DNA of 64,000 nt, from positions 23,309,700-23,373,699 of the forward strand of contig NC_065433.1 of assembly GCF_024362695.1 (NCBI RefSeq), read 5' to 3'. The first letter of the stretch is position 1, and every line of letters begins with the position of its first letter. The notes under the pieces were generated by a model. That model ran no database searches. It saw nothing but the letters and a program-made list of their open reading frames with translations, and had not been told where the DNA came from. Source of the DNA: Pectinophora gossypiella (Eukaryota > Arthropoda > Insecta > Lepidoptera > Gelechiidae). Below, piece by piece: positions 43,901-54,975 of the stretch. A program made the translations under genes and the position numbers.

Positions 43901-44070
43901 ATACATAAACAGCCCATAGACATCCCACTGCTGGGCAAAGGCCTCTCCTGAATCAACCAGAGGGGGTATGGGATGCCTCCACCACGCTGCTCCACTGCAG
44001 GTTGGTGGTGTTTTACGGCTAATAGCCCTCCGAAGCACGGAATAATCTTACTTTTTCAAACAATCAGGTA
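43901..44070 (-). mobile_element. SINE family A, partial
   Basis: The 3' body of SINE A on the minus strand (ACATAAACAGCCCATAGAC at the left end) is truncated before the tRNA-like head and has a small internal deletion. Confidence 0.75.
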
Positions 44071-44291
44071 GGAGGTTTGCCTATCAATATTATGAACAGA
44101 GAAGTCTTATCATGCCTATCAAAACACGAATAATTTTTTGGTAATTAGTATTTCCAGCAATGGCTTTTCTAATTAAATCCTTTTATCAAAAGTGAGACCT
44201 ATTTAGTTTCAATATAAACGAACAAAAGGTTTCAAGACAAAAAGGAAAGCCCACAATATTAAAACTAAGCTTTTTGTAGTAAGTATTTATG

Positions 44292-44696
44292 ATTAAAACA
44301 CATAATAACGGGTTCTTACCGCGTTTAAATGGGGATATGCAAGTGCCATGATCCACTCCAATCTCATCAGTCATCCCGTGATCATGGCACTTGCAACAGT
44401 GTCGAAATATCGGGAGTCTCATATCCCCATTTAAACGCGGTAAGAACCCGTTATTATGTGTTTTAATTATGATAATAACCGCGTAAACTTAAAACAATGT
44501 ATAAACAACCGGTACGGGCCGGAATGTTACAATCTTATGGATCTACCTACTCCACTCCAATCTCATCAGTCATCCCGTGATCATGGCACTTGCAACAGTG
44601 TCGAAATATCGGGAGTCTCATATCCCCATTTAAACGCGGTAAGAACCCGTTATTATGTGTTTTAATTATGATAATAACCGCGTAAACTTAAAACAA
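44292..44696. repeat. palindrome plus exact 146-bp direct duplication
   Basis: Two 146-bp copies, 44352-44497 and 44551-44696, appear identical and are separated by 53 bp. The first copy also forms a palindrome with upstream sequence: 44292-44338 is the exact reverse complement of 44421-44467 (47 bp). An inner arm pair lies at 44339-44353 and 44380-44394. There is no coding frame. Copies of this sequence may be common in moth genomes, but I cannot name the family. Confidence 0.85.
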
Positions 44697-45176
44697 AGTA
44701 TTTATGATCAAAAATCAAAACGCGTCTATAAAGAACATAAAATTACAACTTGGATGCAGTGCCTGTCATCATATTATTGCATTGTCATCTGCACAAACAC
44801 TTGCATATAAAGTTTTAACTCAATCGCATAATCGGTAGTCAGTTAAAATTGGATTACTTTTGAACTGAAATGACATTAAGTTGCAAATTGATTAAAAGCT
44901 TCAATGAAAACAAAATAAGGCTTCAACTCGACAGAATAGGTACAGGTTGAAAAAAAGCGGGTGTATCGGACAATCTAGGTTGTAGGCTAGTTTCAAGACA
45001 CGACACGATTTATTACAAGGGATGCTGAAGACCAGAGTTGTATGACCTATACACCACTGCCTTCGGGGATATAAGATTCTATGTTATGTATACCTTGTAA
45101 AAGTATACATGGTGTCCCCGAAGGTTAGGTTAGGTATCCCGGTAGCATCGTATTCCGGAAGGTTATACAATACATA

Positions 45177-45484
45177 CAGGGTGTCAGTGGCATCATAACG
45201 AATACTGAGGGGGATGATTCAGACCATGATCCTGAGTTAATATCAAGTGGAATTTTCCTATCCATCCATAGGGAAGGCCCGTGCCCCTACAGTGGGGACG
45301 TTAAAGGGCTGGTGATAATAATAATAATAATGGAATTTTCCATCGCAAAATTCGTGTATCTTTTTGTGTTTTTTTTTTTAATTTTCAATTATATACTATT
45401 GCGATGGAAAATTCCGCTTGATATTAACTCAGAATAATGAGCTGAATCATCCCTCAAGGTTTTCGTTACGACGTCACTTGCACT
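45177..45484. mobile_element. foldback MITE F, copy 3, carrying a SINE fragment
   Basis: The left arm (GGGTGTCAGTGGCATCATAA) and the inverted right arm match the other F copies. A 72-bp SINE C fragment splits the left arm at 45259-45330. Confidence 0.82.
45259..45330 (+). mobile_element. severely 5'-truncated SINE family C
   Basis: Only the last part of SINE C remains (CATCCATAGGGAAGGCCCGT to an ATA-repeat tail). TGGAATTTTCC is duplicated at 45248-45258 and 45331-45341, which proves insertion into the MITE. Confidence 0.9.
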
Positions 45485-46069
45485 ATACACCTCTGCTGTC
45501 ATAATCGTGAAAAGTTCGTCTCACCGAGGTTAAAACATGTTAATTAGGTCACATGATATGTGAAAGATACTAAAATAAAAAAGCACGAGGCAAAGGAGGC
45601 AGAATAAAAAACAGTGCATCGACAACAGATAAAGAAACATTGACATAATTAAAACACTACACGCAATTCACTTAGGCGCCACAATTCGACGTTAGCCTAT
45701 GGGCCATCAGATAATGGTTTCACAGACATACATAAATCTGTATTGGTACGCATTAATGGACGCTAAGAGGTACTTTAATAAAGTTAGCATCACGCAAGGT
45801 CCGCCGTAGCTAATCCCAGCCCGCTAATGGATATTCAAGCTTATACCTTCGACCCTTGATTCCACATTTGTCCCTTCATGATCAGGATAATCAAAGTTTC
45901 CAACACAATCTTCGCTGAGCCGGAACGGGCGTTGTTCATGGTGTTACATTCGGGATTAGCCGTTGTAAAGGAGATATACACACACATACATACATAAACT
46001 CACGCCCGTAATCCCTAATGGGGTGGGCAGAGCTACTAGTAATCATAGACAACTTGCAGCCACAAAGAT

Positions 46070-46150
46070 AAAAAAAAAAAAAGGAAAAAGGGAAAAGAAA
46101 AAGAAAAAAAAGAAAAAAGGAAGGAAAAGGAGGAAGGGAAGGGAAAGGAG
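46070..46150. repeat. purine tract
   Basis: A run of A and G on the plus strand of about 80 bases. The open frame on the other strand here (46036-46239) is a low-complexity artefact. Confidence 0.85.
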
Positions 46151-46308
46151 ATATAGTTGCCTGTTATATCTGTTATTGTAGTATACGGTAGTTTGTAGTT
46201 CTTTGCTGAACTGGGACTGATTAAAAAAAACGCTTTCAACTGCTCAGCGCTATGGTCTTGTTGCTAGAGATTTGCTTCTCTAACAGGAGGTCCCGGGTGT
46301 GATTCCTA

Positions 46309-46446
46309 GGGTGGTATTAATAAACTAATCTCAGCTGAGACTCTTCTCAAGATCATGCTCAAGTCCCAGTTTTTATATAAGAACTGTCACATTGACATGA
46401 TCTTGAGAGCAGTCTCAAAGCTGAGATTAGTTTATTAATACCACCC
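46309..46446. mobile_element. foldback MITE I, PIF/Harbinger-like
   Basis: The arms begin GGGTGGTATTAATAAACTAA at both ends and stay similar for about 45 bp. CTA is duplicated at 46306-46308 and 46447-46449. It is 138 bp and non-coding. It lies just after a degenerate tRNA-like B box (GGTCCCGGGTGTGATTCC). Confidence 0.85.
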
Positions 46447-46617
46447 CTAGTGTCTAGTGTGTTTTAAGTATTTCGATTATATTATTATACCTAGATCTAG
46501 TTTTAATTAAAATCCTTTAGGGGCGTGCCAATTGGAAGTTATAGATCCCTGATGGAAGTTCAACCCAGAACTGGGCAAGGAGAAGTCGATCTATAATATC
46601 ATAGATAGTTACATGTG

Positions 46618-46752
46618 TATTTCGCTGGCTTTCCCTTCGCGGGTTGGAGGGTCAGACAGGCAATCGCTTCTGTAAAAAATCGGACCTGTCAAATCTTTAG
46701 GTTAGGTAATCGGACCTTGTGAGAAATGGCGCTGGGGAGGTGATGATGACAT
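46618..46752 (+). mobile_element. SINE family D, 3' part
   Basis: It contains TTCGCGGGTTGGAGGGTCAG, then GACCTGTCAAATCTTTAGGT, and ends in a GATGATGAC tail. The tRNA-like head is missing. Confidence 0.75.
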
Positions 46753-47115
46753 GTATTAATGAGATTCAATAAATTGTTGACATAAGGGCTACCTTTATTA
46801 TTTTCAAATGGGAAATGTGATCCTTTTTGTTGTAATGTTGATGTTATAATTCTTTTTTTAAATACTTCACTGTTATTTTGCTTATCATTTTTAAAATGTT
46901 ATTATAATAAACTGTAGAATTTTGAACGAAACATGGCGGGTATTGTCCTTCTAACAAGATGGGCAATTATTAATTGCAATCGGCAATAGGCTGATCCCTT
47001 GTCGCAATAAGGTTCATCATATCCTTCTTGGGACTTCGTAACAACACTGGCTGCAAGTTGTCTATAATAACTTGTGGCAGGAGTCCATTACGGATTATGG
47101 ACGTGAGTTTATATA

Positions 47116-47342
47116 CAGGGTGTTAGTGACATCGTAACGAAAACTTTGGGTGATGGTTTAGACCATGGGTCTGACTTGATATCAAATAAAATTTTCCGTC
47201 GTTAAAGTAAGGAACTAAAAATAATTTAAAAAACTCATTTTTTGTTTATGATTTTTCCGACAGGAAAATCTACTTGATATCAACTCAGAATAATGGTTTG
47301 AATCATCCCCTCAGTATTGGTTACTAAGTTACTAACACCCTA
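47116..47342. mobile_element. foldback MITE F, copy 4
   Basis: It begins CAGGGTGTTAGTGACATCGT and ends with the inverted match ending ACTAACACCCT. TA flanks both ends, as for Tc1/mariner-type insertions. It is about 227 bp and non-coding. Confidence 0.82.
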
Positions 47343-47373
47343 TCTACTTGTATGGCTACTTGTATGTACTTGT

Positions 47374-47541
47374 ACAGGGAGTAAAATACATCGTTACAAA
47401 TACTGAGGGGAATGATTTAGCTCATCGAAAAAAAACAAAAATATCAGGAATTTTGCAACGGAAAATTCCACTTCATATTAACTCATAATCATGGTCTGAA
47501 TCATCCCCCTCAGTATTCGTTACGATGTCACTAACACCCGG
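47374..47541. mobile_element. foldback MITE F, copy 5, internally deleted
   Basis: Only 32 bp beyond copy 4, it repeats the F ends (CAGGG to ACTAACACCCG) but has lost most of the left half. Confidence 0.75.
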
Positions 47542-47807
47542 TATGTACGTAAATTAAATTAACTAAGTTTTAAAGCGTTGTTTAACACACAAATTCACAC
47601 AATGAACAAAAGGTAAGTAATAAAAAAGTGGTTCTAAAGAAATAAAAAGTAACGATTACATTACAGTTTCTAAAGAACACACTACATGAATCCGCAGAAG
47701 CGATCGTGTCGACTCAGGAAATAAAAAGTAAACTACACTATATTTTTGGTCAGGATGACAAGTCTGTGTAGAATATGAAATAATAAATACTTCGTAGAAC
47801 GGCAACC

Positions 47808-48175
47808 TCGGCAACTCTCCGCTCCCCACCAACGGCTGAGCAAGGTTTACCTCACCCCCTTTGATTGCGCGCGGATCGTTGTTTTTATTACTTTAGTTTA
47901 AATATGTTCGAATTTTGAAATTAAATGCCGACGTTCTTTCGTCTGATTCGAATATGATCTCACAGTAATTGCCCGCACTGGCGCGCCAGGGTGGCGCCTA
48001 TGAATATTTATTTTTCATGGTGATTGTTCATCAAAACAAGATGGTTAAATTAGGTATTGTAATTGGCAGCCCTCGGACGTGACACAGTTGCGCGTGTACG
48101 ATAACGTCAATGTGTAGTGTCTGTGTAAAACGAGGTTGTTTGTATGAAGTGTCCGGGGTGTGATGTTTGACGCAG
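47808..48175. repeat. dispersed repeat family P, interrupted copy
   Basis: It contains the same landmarks as 34168-34367 (CAACTCTCCGCTCCCCACCA; GCGTGTACGATAACGTCAATG split here as CGTGTACGATAACGTCAATG), separated by about 210 bp of unrelated sequence (about 47850-48060). Confidence 0.55.
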
Positions 48176-48860
48176 GACCCGTCTGGTACAACTGGATCGT
48201 ATAAGTAACCAACTCAGCGCACCACCTAAATAATGAAGGATACAATGAACGTTGGCTATGCCTCCCGTGCCGACGACGCACAAGTATAAATAACACTAGC
48301 GAGGAAATCTGCCACAAAATCGCAGTTACCGTCGCGAGTTTCCCCAGCCTATACGAAGTAATACTGTGACAACGTACGTACGAACACACAGGACCATATT
48401 ATGAATCTTTCACGTTGTCGGGCCTTGCTTTTATGCGAGGATATAAAATTGTACGTAAAATTCTAGTCACGTCGTCGTCTCCCAGTACAGAGTCAATCAT
48501 TGTTTTATTAGCTACCAGTTCTCGAGCACGAGGGATGGAAAACAATCGAAGTGCGGAGAAAGTTTTGTTAAGTCAGCCAAGGTTGTAACTTGTAAACTAG
48601 ATAAAAGCGGCTGACGCGGTAAGTATATCATAGAATGTCGTTATTGTGATCGGTTATACAGGGTTCGCTAAGTCAACAGCCATTGCGACTGTAAGTTCCA
48701 CTGTTATAATCAAGAGCTGACGAGACATGACTATGTATTTACTTTAGTATAATAGTCTTCAGTCTTGATAGAAGCCTGAGGCGAGCAACATGAATACTCG
48801 TGCGCCAAACTAAACGTCCTTTTAAAAACATATATATACGGGCTATAAAATGAATTGCCT

Positions 48861-49150
48861 CATCATCATCATTAGCCCATTAACGTCTCCACTGCTGGGG
48901 CATGGGCCTTCCCTATGGATGGATAGGGAGATCGGGCCTTAAACCATCACGTGGGCCGGAATGATGGTTATTAACAACTGCTAATGCAGCCGGGACCAAC
49001 AGCTTAACGTGCCTTCCGAAGCACGGAGGAGCTCGAATAGAAAACTTTTTTTGTGGTCGGTCACCCACCCTATGACCGGCCTTTGCGAAAGTTGCTTAAC
49101 TTCAACAATCGCAGACCGAGCGCGTTTACCGCTACGCTACCGAGCTCCTG
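48861..49150 (-). mobile_element. SINE family C, full copy with 12-bp target-site duplication
   Basis: On the minus strand, the head is at the right end and the ATG-type tail (CATCATCATC) at the left. AATGAATTGCCT is duplicated at 48849-48860 and 49151-49162. Confidence 0.9.
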
Positions 49151-49162
49151 AATGAATTGCCT

Positions 49163-50269
49163 AAATGTGCTTAATAACGCCGGTTTAATTTATTCAGATT
49201 AAGGAAAACCGCCGCCATTAATTTGAAGAACAAGATTTGTTACAAAAATAAATAAACTCGGGGAGTTTCAACTTGTTATGGTTGAGGGGTTGACGATGGA
49301 GCCGCGTTGAGAGGTAAATGAACATTTGTTTATCAACATAGAAAATTACTTGACGGTGAAACGATAACTTGACGATGGATTCAACGTTGTTGGATCGGCG
49401 ACCTTAACTAATGATTGATTTCTACTACTCGAACTGAAGCATAGCGTAAAACTACCTATCTATGCGCGTGAGTTATTTTTTACAAAGATATTTATTTTGT
49501 TCTGAGAAATAAAGCATCTAACTTTATTTGGAAACTGTATTATATCCCCTTTTAAAATCCGAATCTTAAAATCCCTAATAGTGTACTATTAGACCTCTAC
49601 ATTTTCCATGTAACGATAAATACTATCAAAATTCTATGATTAAAAAATATCCTCTTAATATTTATACCTTACTAGCATCAAGGTAAATTTTAATCTCAAA
49701 GTAATAAGACTAGAAATAGGAAACACAATATTGCAACGGCGTCGATTTGGAATTCTGCCGTTTCGTGTCTCGACCATCTGTCTACCTGACTGCAGATATT
49801 ACTTGCTCAACCAATATCTGAAAATAAATCTTATTTTTACCCCAAAGTAGGTAAATTTTACTTCGGTGCCTAACATTTTTCTTTTATTCTGATAAAGCTG
49901 TACATTATGCTTTTAAGCTGAACTGGAAATTCTGATTTTTTTTATGTTTAGAAGAGGTGCCGTTGAAGATTCGAATTTAGAATCCCAGGTTTATCTGTCA
50001 AGTTGCCACCCCCACCACACGGGTTTGCAGAGGTTTTCACGTATTATAATATTCCGATATTTAGCCCACATAAATAGTATCAGTAAATTAATTAAAACCT
50101 TAAGTAAAGCGTACCTAGTCGTGTTTCATTCGCCACTAAATTAGCTCGATGCAAATACGCCCCTAGGGATGTACCTCTATTAGTGAAGCCGCTACTAACT
50201 TGCCGTTTTAATAACAGCCTTCGGAGAGTCTACCTATACACCGCCGTAAATTATTTAGGATTCTCTGGT
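49163..50269. other. non-coding stretch
   Basis: I see nothing recognisable in this stretch. Confidence 0.4.
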
Positions 50270-50520
50270 TAAACATATTGAAGACTATAGAGTACCGGAG
50301 AGGAAATATGATTGGCCACCTGATACGACACGATTAATTAATAAACATTATAGAAGGAAAAATTGAAGGGAAGAGAGGAAGGGGTAGACCTAGGATAACA
50401 TTTATGAAACAAATAAAAGAGAAGGTGCAGGCCGTGTCGTATCGGGAGGTGAAGGTTTTGGCGGAAAGAAGAGAGGAAAGGCGATTACTCCACCGACAAG
50501 AGCGCAGCTCTTAAATAGAG
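50270..50520 (+). pseudogene. LINE reverse-transcriptase C-terminal remnant (family R)
   Basis: A frame reads EYRRGNMIGHLIRHD, a stop, then KIEGKRGRGRPRITFMKQIK and VLAERREERRLLHRQERSS before a stop. The RGRGRPR stretch and the RREERRLLHR ending are typical of non-LTR element polyprotein tails. It is decayed. Confidence 0.8.
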
Positions 50521-50589
50521 AGAGAGGTTAAACACGGCGAGTTATTTATTAGACTTATTGAAGTCCAGAGAATAAGTATCAAGTAGTAA

Positions 50590-50660
50590 ATGGCGCGCAA
50601 GGATGGACGCTCTGCTCACCCCGGTGGGAAATAAGCGAGAGTTTATGTGTGTATGTATTG
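50590..50660 (+). repeat. LINE tail fragment, family T-like
   Basis: GCTCACCCCGGTGGGAAATA followed by GAGTTTATGTGTGTATG matches the end of family T tails. A similar short piece lies on the minus strand at about 45970-46035. Confidence 0.6.
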
Positions 50661-51026
50661 AATGTCAAAAAAATGAGCCACGTCATTTGTGACGTTAAAA
50701 GAGAGACTAGATTCTCTGAACTGTTTGGGAAGTTTGCACGAATCACAAGTAAAACAAAGTAGTACAAAAAGTTCATACAGTAAGGTATATTTTGGGATTA
50801 TTTTTAGCTAAGCCGGGGATAAGTAAATTTGTGTTATTACACTTATAACTAATAGTATTCCATTCCTATTAATAGTATCTAATATTGATTAATACGTTAT
50901 CTGAGGATAGCTTCATATAATTACAACATCCTCTTCACTTGTGGTGGGTGCACTCTTATGATTATGACCCCAATACACATGCTCTTAAGTCGATATTTAT
51001 TAATATTGGCATATTATAATCAAGAG

Positions 51027-51101
51027 GGCCTGCGCTGGTTTCGAACCTGCGACGTCAAAGTGAGAGGCAAGGGTTCTACCAACTGGGCTACCACGGCTCT
51101 C
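51027..51101 (-). mobile_element. SINE family D head fragment
   Basis: On the minus strand this reads GTGGTAGCCCAGTTGGTAGA, then a B box like GGTTCGAAACC. Only the tRNA-like head remains. Confidence 0.7.
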
Positions 51102-51412
51102 GTAAATAAATTAATAATTCAAAATCCCTGTAGTTGCCGATGAAATACCGAGAGGTCGATTAGCCCGACATTGCAGGCCACATTCCTGCTCCCTGCATCA
51201 TCAGTGACGCATGCGCATACCTGTAACAAAGAATACCTTTATTGACCTTCGAGAAACGATACGGAGAACTTTATTCACGCAAAACAATGGCTTTTGCAAG
51301 TGAAAGTTGGGATGGTAGTCTTAAACTCTTCTTTATATCTCGATTGTAATAGGTATAAGAATGAATCATAAATTTTTAAAACCGGTCTTTTAATACAAGT
51401 TTATCACTTAAA

Positions 51413-51925
51413 TGACCTCTGTGATCTAGTCGTTGAGCGTAGGGCTCGCGATTCACATACGTAGAAACATCATCAACAATTTAAGAGCTACGCTCTTGTC
51501 GGTGCAGCATTTTCCATGCTACTTTTTTAGAGAAAAATAGGGCAGTGGTTTCCCTCTTGCCTTCCGCCCTGCAGTACTCTGTCTGACGCAAGTGTGATGG
51601 CGCCCAGAGTAGTCTATTATAAAGCCATACTAAGACTCCTATCTTCCGCCTCTGAATAGTACTGACAGTTACTGCATACATAGAGACATATCACAAAAAT
51701 TACTTTGCGGTCCCTAGTTTGGTAAAATGACAGGCTAATCACCTGATAGTCCGAAAGTAAGTTGATCGTGCTTTGGAAGGCGTGTTAACCCGTTGGTTCC
51801 GATTACAATTTACTGATGAAAGTAAGTAGTCGTTACATGAGCCATGTCATGGGCCTTTGACGGCTCAATAATAACCCTGACACTAGGGTCGATGAGGTTG
51901 GGAACCCACCTCACGATAGAAGAAG
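51413..51925 (+). mobile_element. SINE family B copy disrupted by a LINE tail
   Basis: ATCACTTAAA is duplicated at 51403-51412 and 51926-51935, so the SINE inserted as one unit. Its head is cut at about 51460 and the body resumes at about 51683 (GACATATCACAAAAATTACT). The B-box segment has been lost and replaced by about 220 bp that include a LINE tail. Confidence 0.82.
51476..51620 (-). mobile_element. LINE tail (family R-like) inside SINE B
   Basis: On the minus strand the frame reads APSHLRQTEYCRAEGKRETT, then ends KMLHRQERSS and a stop, the same ending as the 50.5-kb LINE remnant. A similar copy lies at about 54270-54405 (minus). Confidence 0.75.
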
Positions 51926-52261
51926 ATCACTTAAACAAACGTAAAGATAATTAACAAAAGAATATGGAAAACGTTTATGGACCCGACTTCGGAGGATTTA
52001 GAGGCGTCGTTTGCATAATTTCAATTAATAATAACCACCGTGACAAAGAACTTTGACGGTTTGATGGCATAACTTGTTCCAAAATCAATATTGTTCTTTA
52101 CAAATCTGTCACCAAAGGGCTTTGCTTATACAAAGAAAACGCCAATTCCATTCTCGTTGGGGACCATAAGGCGGTCTTTTGTGTTGCTGATTTGATTTCT
52201 ATTAATTTTCATTGTCGGGAAATTAAGCCTGTCCTGTGTTGTGCGCGTTTTACACGCGTTG

Positions 52262-52353
52262 TCATACCACAGAGTACATAACATCGCACGGATACAGAAG
52301 CATATATCCAAGCATGCAGGAATCTATAAAGTAATCAAATTACTCTGTGGTAT
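52262..52353. repeat. short imperfect foldback
   Basis: TCATACCACAGAGTA at the left is matched inverted by TACTCTGTGGTATGA at the right, with GC-rich flanks CGCGTT and AACGCG also pairing. It is about 90 bp overall with no coding capacity. Confidence 0.6.
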
Positions 52354-52860
52354 GAAAACGCGAGTAAATCGCGCCTTCTGAACAAGGTCTAAAGTGTACT
52401 CGGCGCTTGGGTAAGGGCTAGCGCGAAAACAGAGAGAAGAAAAACTAAGAACTAAACAACAAGGCAAGTAAGGTAAGTTAAGTAAACTACGCCGGAATAG
52501 GTTTTCGAACGAATTAATTAATTTACAGTTGATTGCTGAAGGACGGTCAAACCAATTCTGCGAAATTCTGAGAATTCCGACGTTAGTAAACCAGGTTTTC
52601 GTGTTTTGTTTCTCTGGCCGTTTGTTGCTCCAAGGTCTGTGTTTGGAGGGCTAAAAAATATGAAACCCAATCGCCATAAAGGCCAGGTGCCTCCATAATG
52701 GCTAAACACCTGACTGAAAACGACAGGTGTCCTCTTATACTATACCATGCATATAGTCACCCAATCTTTTCGATTCACTATGTCGTAGGGTTGGTGATGA
52801 CGCCAGATTCAATATAATATATTTATTTTATTTATACACCATTTCAAAAGTATATTTGTA

Positions 52861-52972
52861 AACCCGCAGTGGAGCAGCGTGGTGGAGTATGCTCCATACC
52901 CCCTCCGGTTGATTGAGGGGAGGCCTGTGCCCAGCAGTGGGACGTATATAGGCAGTTTATGTTATGTTATTT
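52861..52972 (+). mobile_element. SINE family A, 3' fragment
   Basis: It starts CCCGCAGTGGAGCAGCGTGG and ends GGCAGTTTATGTTATGTTA. Only the last third of the SINE is present. Confidence 0.82.
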
Positions 52973-53442
52973 GTAAAGCAATTTATGTGTAATTTATGAA
53001 GTGTTATAAATAAAAAAAAATCATCCCTAAATTAAAAGATCAGCGTGATTATTTTTTAACATTTTTGAATTTGGTATAGACATAAACATTAATTCCATCT
53101 CACAAAGACAATTATTTAGGTTATAAACTGCAATATATAGGTATATATTTTTCTTGACTAAAAAGATATGATACTAAAATAAAAAGTATTATAATTATTA
53201 AGTAATGCGTGTGAGTAAAGAAACTTAATAGCCATCTAACACATCTCGGCAGTTTCCGAACTATGAGTATGAAATTAGTTTTGCGTAAAAAAAGATGGCG
53301 GCTGAAATGTACAAAAACTAACATTATTTTACTTACTTGATTTACTACCTACATATTTTTTTCGCAGAAAGTAATTTTTATTATTTTCGTCCTACGAAAG
53401 TTTTTCATTAAATGTTTATATCAGATTTTTTATTTCCCTTAT

Positions 53443-53684
53443 TCACAGGGTCCGCTTACCTAACCCGAAGATTTGTCAGGTGTTATTTTTTTACAGAAAC
53501 GACTGCCTGTCTGACCTTCCAACCCGCGAAGGGAAAACCGGCCCAATGGAGGTTAGGTTACATACCTCATAAAATGCATTTCTCGGGAATATGAGTTTCC
53601 TCACGATGTTTAGGCCTGTGCTGGATTCGAACCGGCGACCTCAAAGTGAGAGGCAAGCGTTCTACCAGCTGGGCTACCACGGCA
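53443..53684 (-). mobile_element. SINE family D, near-full copy
   Basis: Read on the minus strand: head CCGTGGTAGCCCAGCTGGTA with B box GGTTCGAATCC, then the TTTCCTCACG-type body, then the CAAATCTTCGGGTTAGG-type end. It is the best reference copy of family D here. Confidence 0.82.
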
Positions 53685-54117
53685 TTTTTTTTAAAAGACA
53701 GTGTTTTTTTTAAATAACATATGCTCACGACTATACTCCCAATTGGAGTAGTCACTAGCACAACTATAACCCATGGTTAATTTTTATAAATATTACTTGC
53801 AAAATACTAGCATTTTGATACATGACATGTATTACATTATTTAGTATTATGAGCATAAACGAGGAAGAAAATACTAATATCATTAATAATAATGGTGTTC
53901 TGCAGATGACAACCCTAATGTTGGCTAAGAGCAGATGGCCACGAACACTTATCTTAGTTATGTTTGAGATCTCTCAGACTTTTAGGATGCTGGGTACTTG
54001 TGCTTTTAAAGTTAACCATTGAAATGTAAAAGTGGTGTGCAAGTACTACTTTTAATTCCGAGAAGTAACAGTTCATTTGTACTTTGCGCCTGACGTTATA
54101 AGACGATTATAGACGTA

Positions 54118-54250
54118 TTGACGGCTCACCACCTATCACGTTGGTCTAACAGAAAACTCGGTGAGGTGTGGGTACATAGTTCATCTTACGATGGATGTAC
54201 TTCTGACTACCCCAATTGGGATATAGTCTTGCCCTTCTGGGAAGATAATA
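54118..54250 (-). repeat. dispersed repeat family Q
   Basis: CTACCCCAATTGGGATATAG, followed by a GGCTCACC-type end, is shared in inverted orientation with about 6455-6545 and 24207-24318, and weakly with 53720-53760. The class is unknown. Confidence 0.5.
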
Positions 54251-54269
54251 ACCATAACAATATCATTAC

Positions 54270-54405
54270 TAATTTAAGAGCCACGCTCTAGCCGGTGTAA
54301 CATTCTCTATGCTACTTTTTAGGGACAAATAAGGCAGTGGTTTCCCTCTTGCCTTCCGTCCCGCAGTACTCTGTCTGACGCGAGTGTGGTGGCGCCCAGA
54401 ATAGT
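54270..54405 (-). mobile_element. LINE tail, second copy of the 51.5-kb type
   Basis: It contains GGCAGTGGTTTCCCTCTTGC and GCAGTACTCTGTCTGACGC, as at 51476-51620. The reading frame on the minus strand is decayed. Confidence 0.7.
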
Positions 54406-54722
54406 CAAAAAAGAATAAAAATATACCTATTATAAACCACGTGATGACATACGTATAGATACTTATTTAATCCACATTTCTATAGACCAGGATCGGAGCG
54501 AGATTCGAACATACACACACATAATATATCAGAGTTATTGGGTACAAATTTGATAAGACATTCTTCGCCAAATGGAATCTGAAATTGTATCTCAAAATCT
54601 TTAGGAACTTTGAGAATATTAAATCGAAGCGGATCTCTGTCAGGAACGCCGCTCGGCATACGACTTTACTATAACGGATATTATCATAACATAACTAACA
54701 CACACACACATACAAGAGAATG

Positions 54723-54748
54723 ATATATATATATATATATATATATAA
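54723..54748. repeat. AT dinucleotide microsatellite
   Basis: About 12 uninterrupted AT units. Confidence 0.95.
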
Positions 54749-54769
54749 CATTCTCTTTATCTACTTGAT

Positions 54770-54975
54770 AACCTAGTCCAATGTGGTACTTTTTACGAAA
54801 CGTCAAAAAGAGAAGAAAATTTTCTTTGGAGTTTGTATAAAGATACGAGGGAAACATCGTCCTGTGACGTCATCGATAAAAACGTCGTACTAATAAACAT
54901 AATTCCAAAATAAGTCGAAAAGTAGAATGAGATTGTCTATTTCTAGGTAAGCATTTTATAATTTATCTTTGACCC
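54770..54975 (+). repeat. non-autonomous repeat family O, copy
   Basis: It runs from AACCTAGTCCAATGTGGTAC to TTTATAATTTATCTTTGACC, with the family landmark TGTGACGTCATCGATAAAA in the middle. Confidence 0.6.

Noticed and set aside
44339..44410. Hammerhead ribozyme, because CTGATGAG occurs on the minus strand and CGAAA on the plus strand
   Set aside because: The two core pieces are on opposite strands and no matching GAAA follows CTGATGAG on the same strand.
46036..46239. 67-codon minus-strand frame rich in Phe and Ser
   Set aside because: It is a translation of the purine tract, low complexity.
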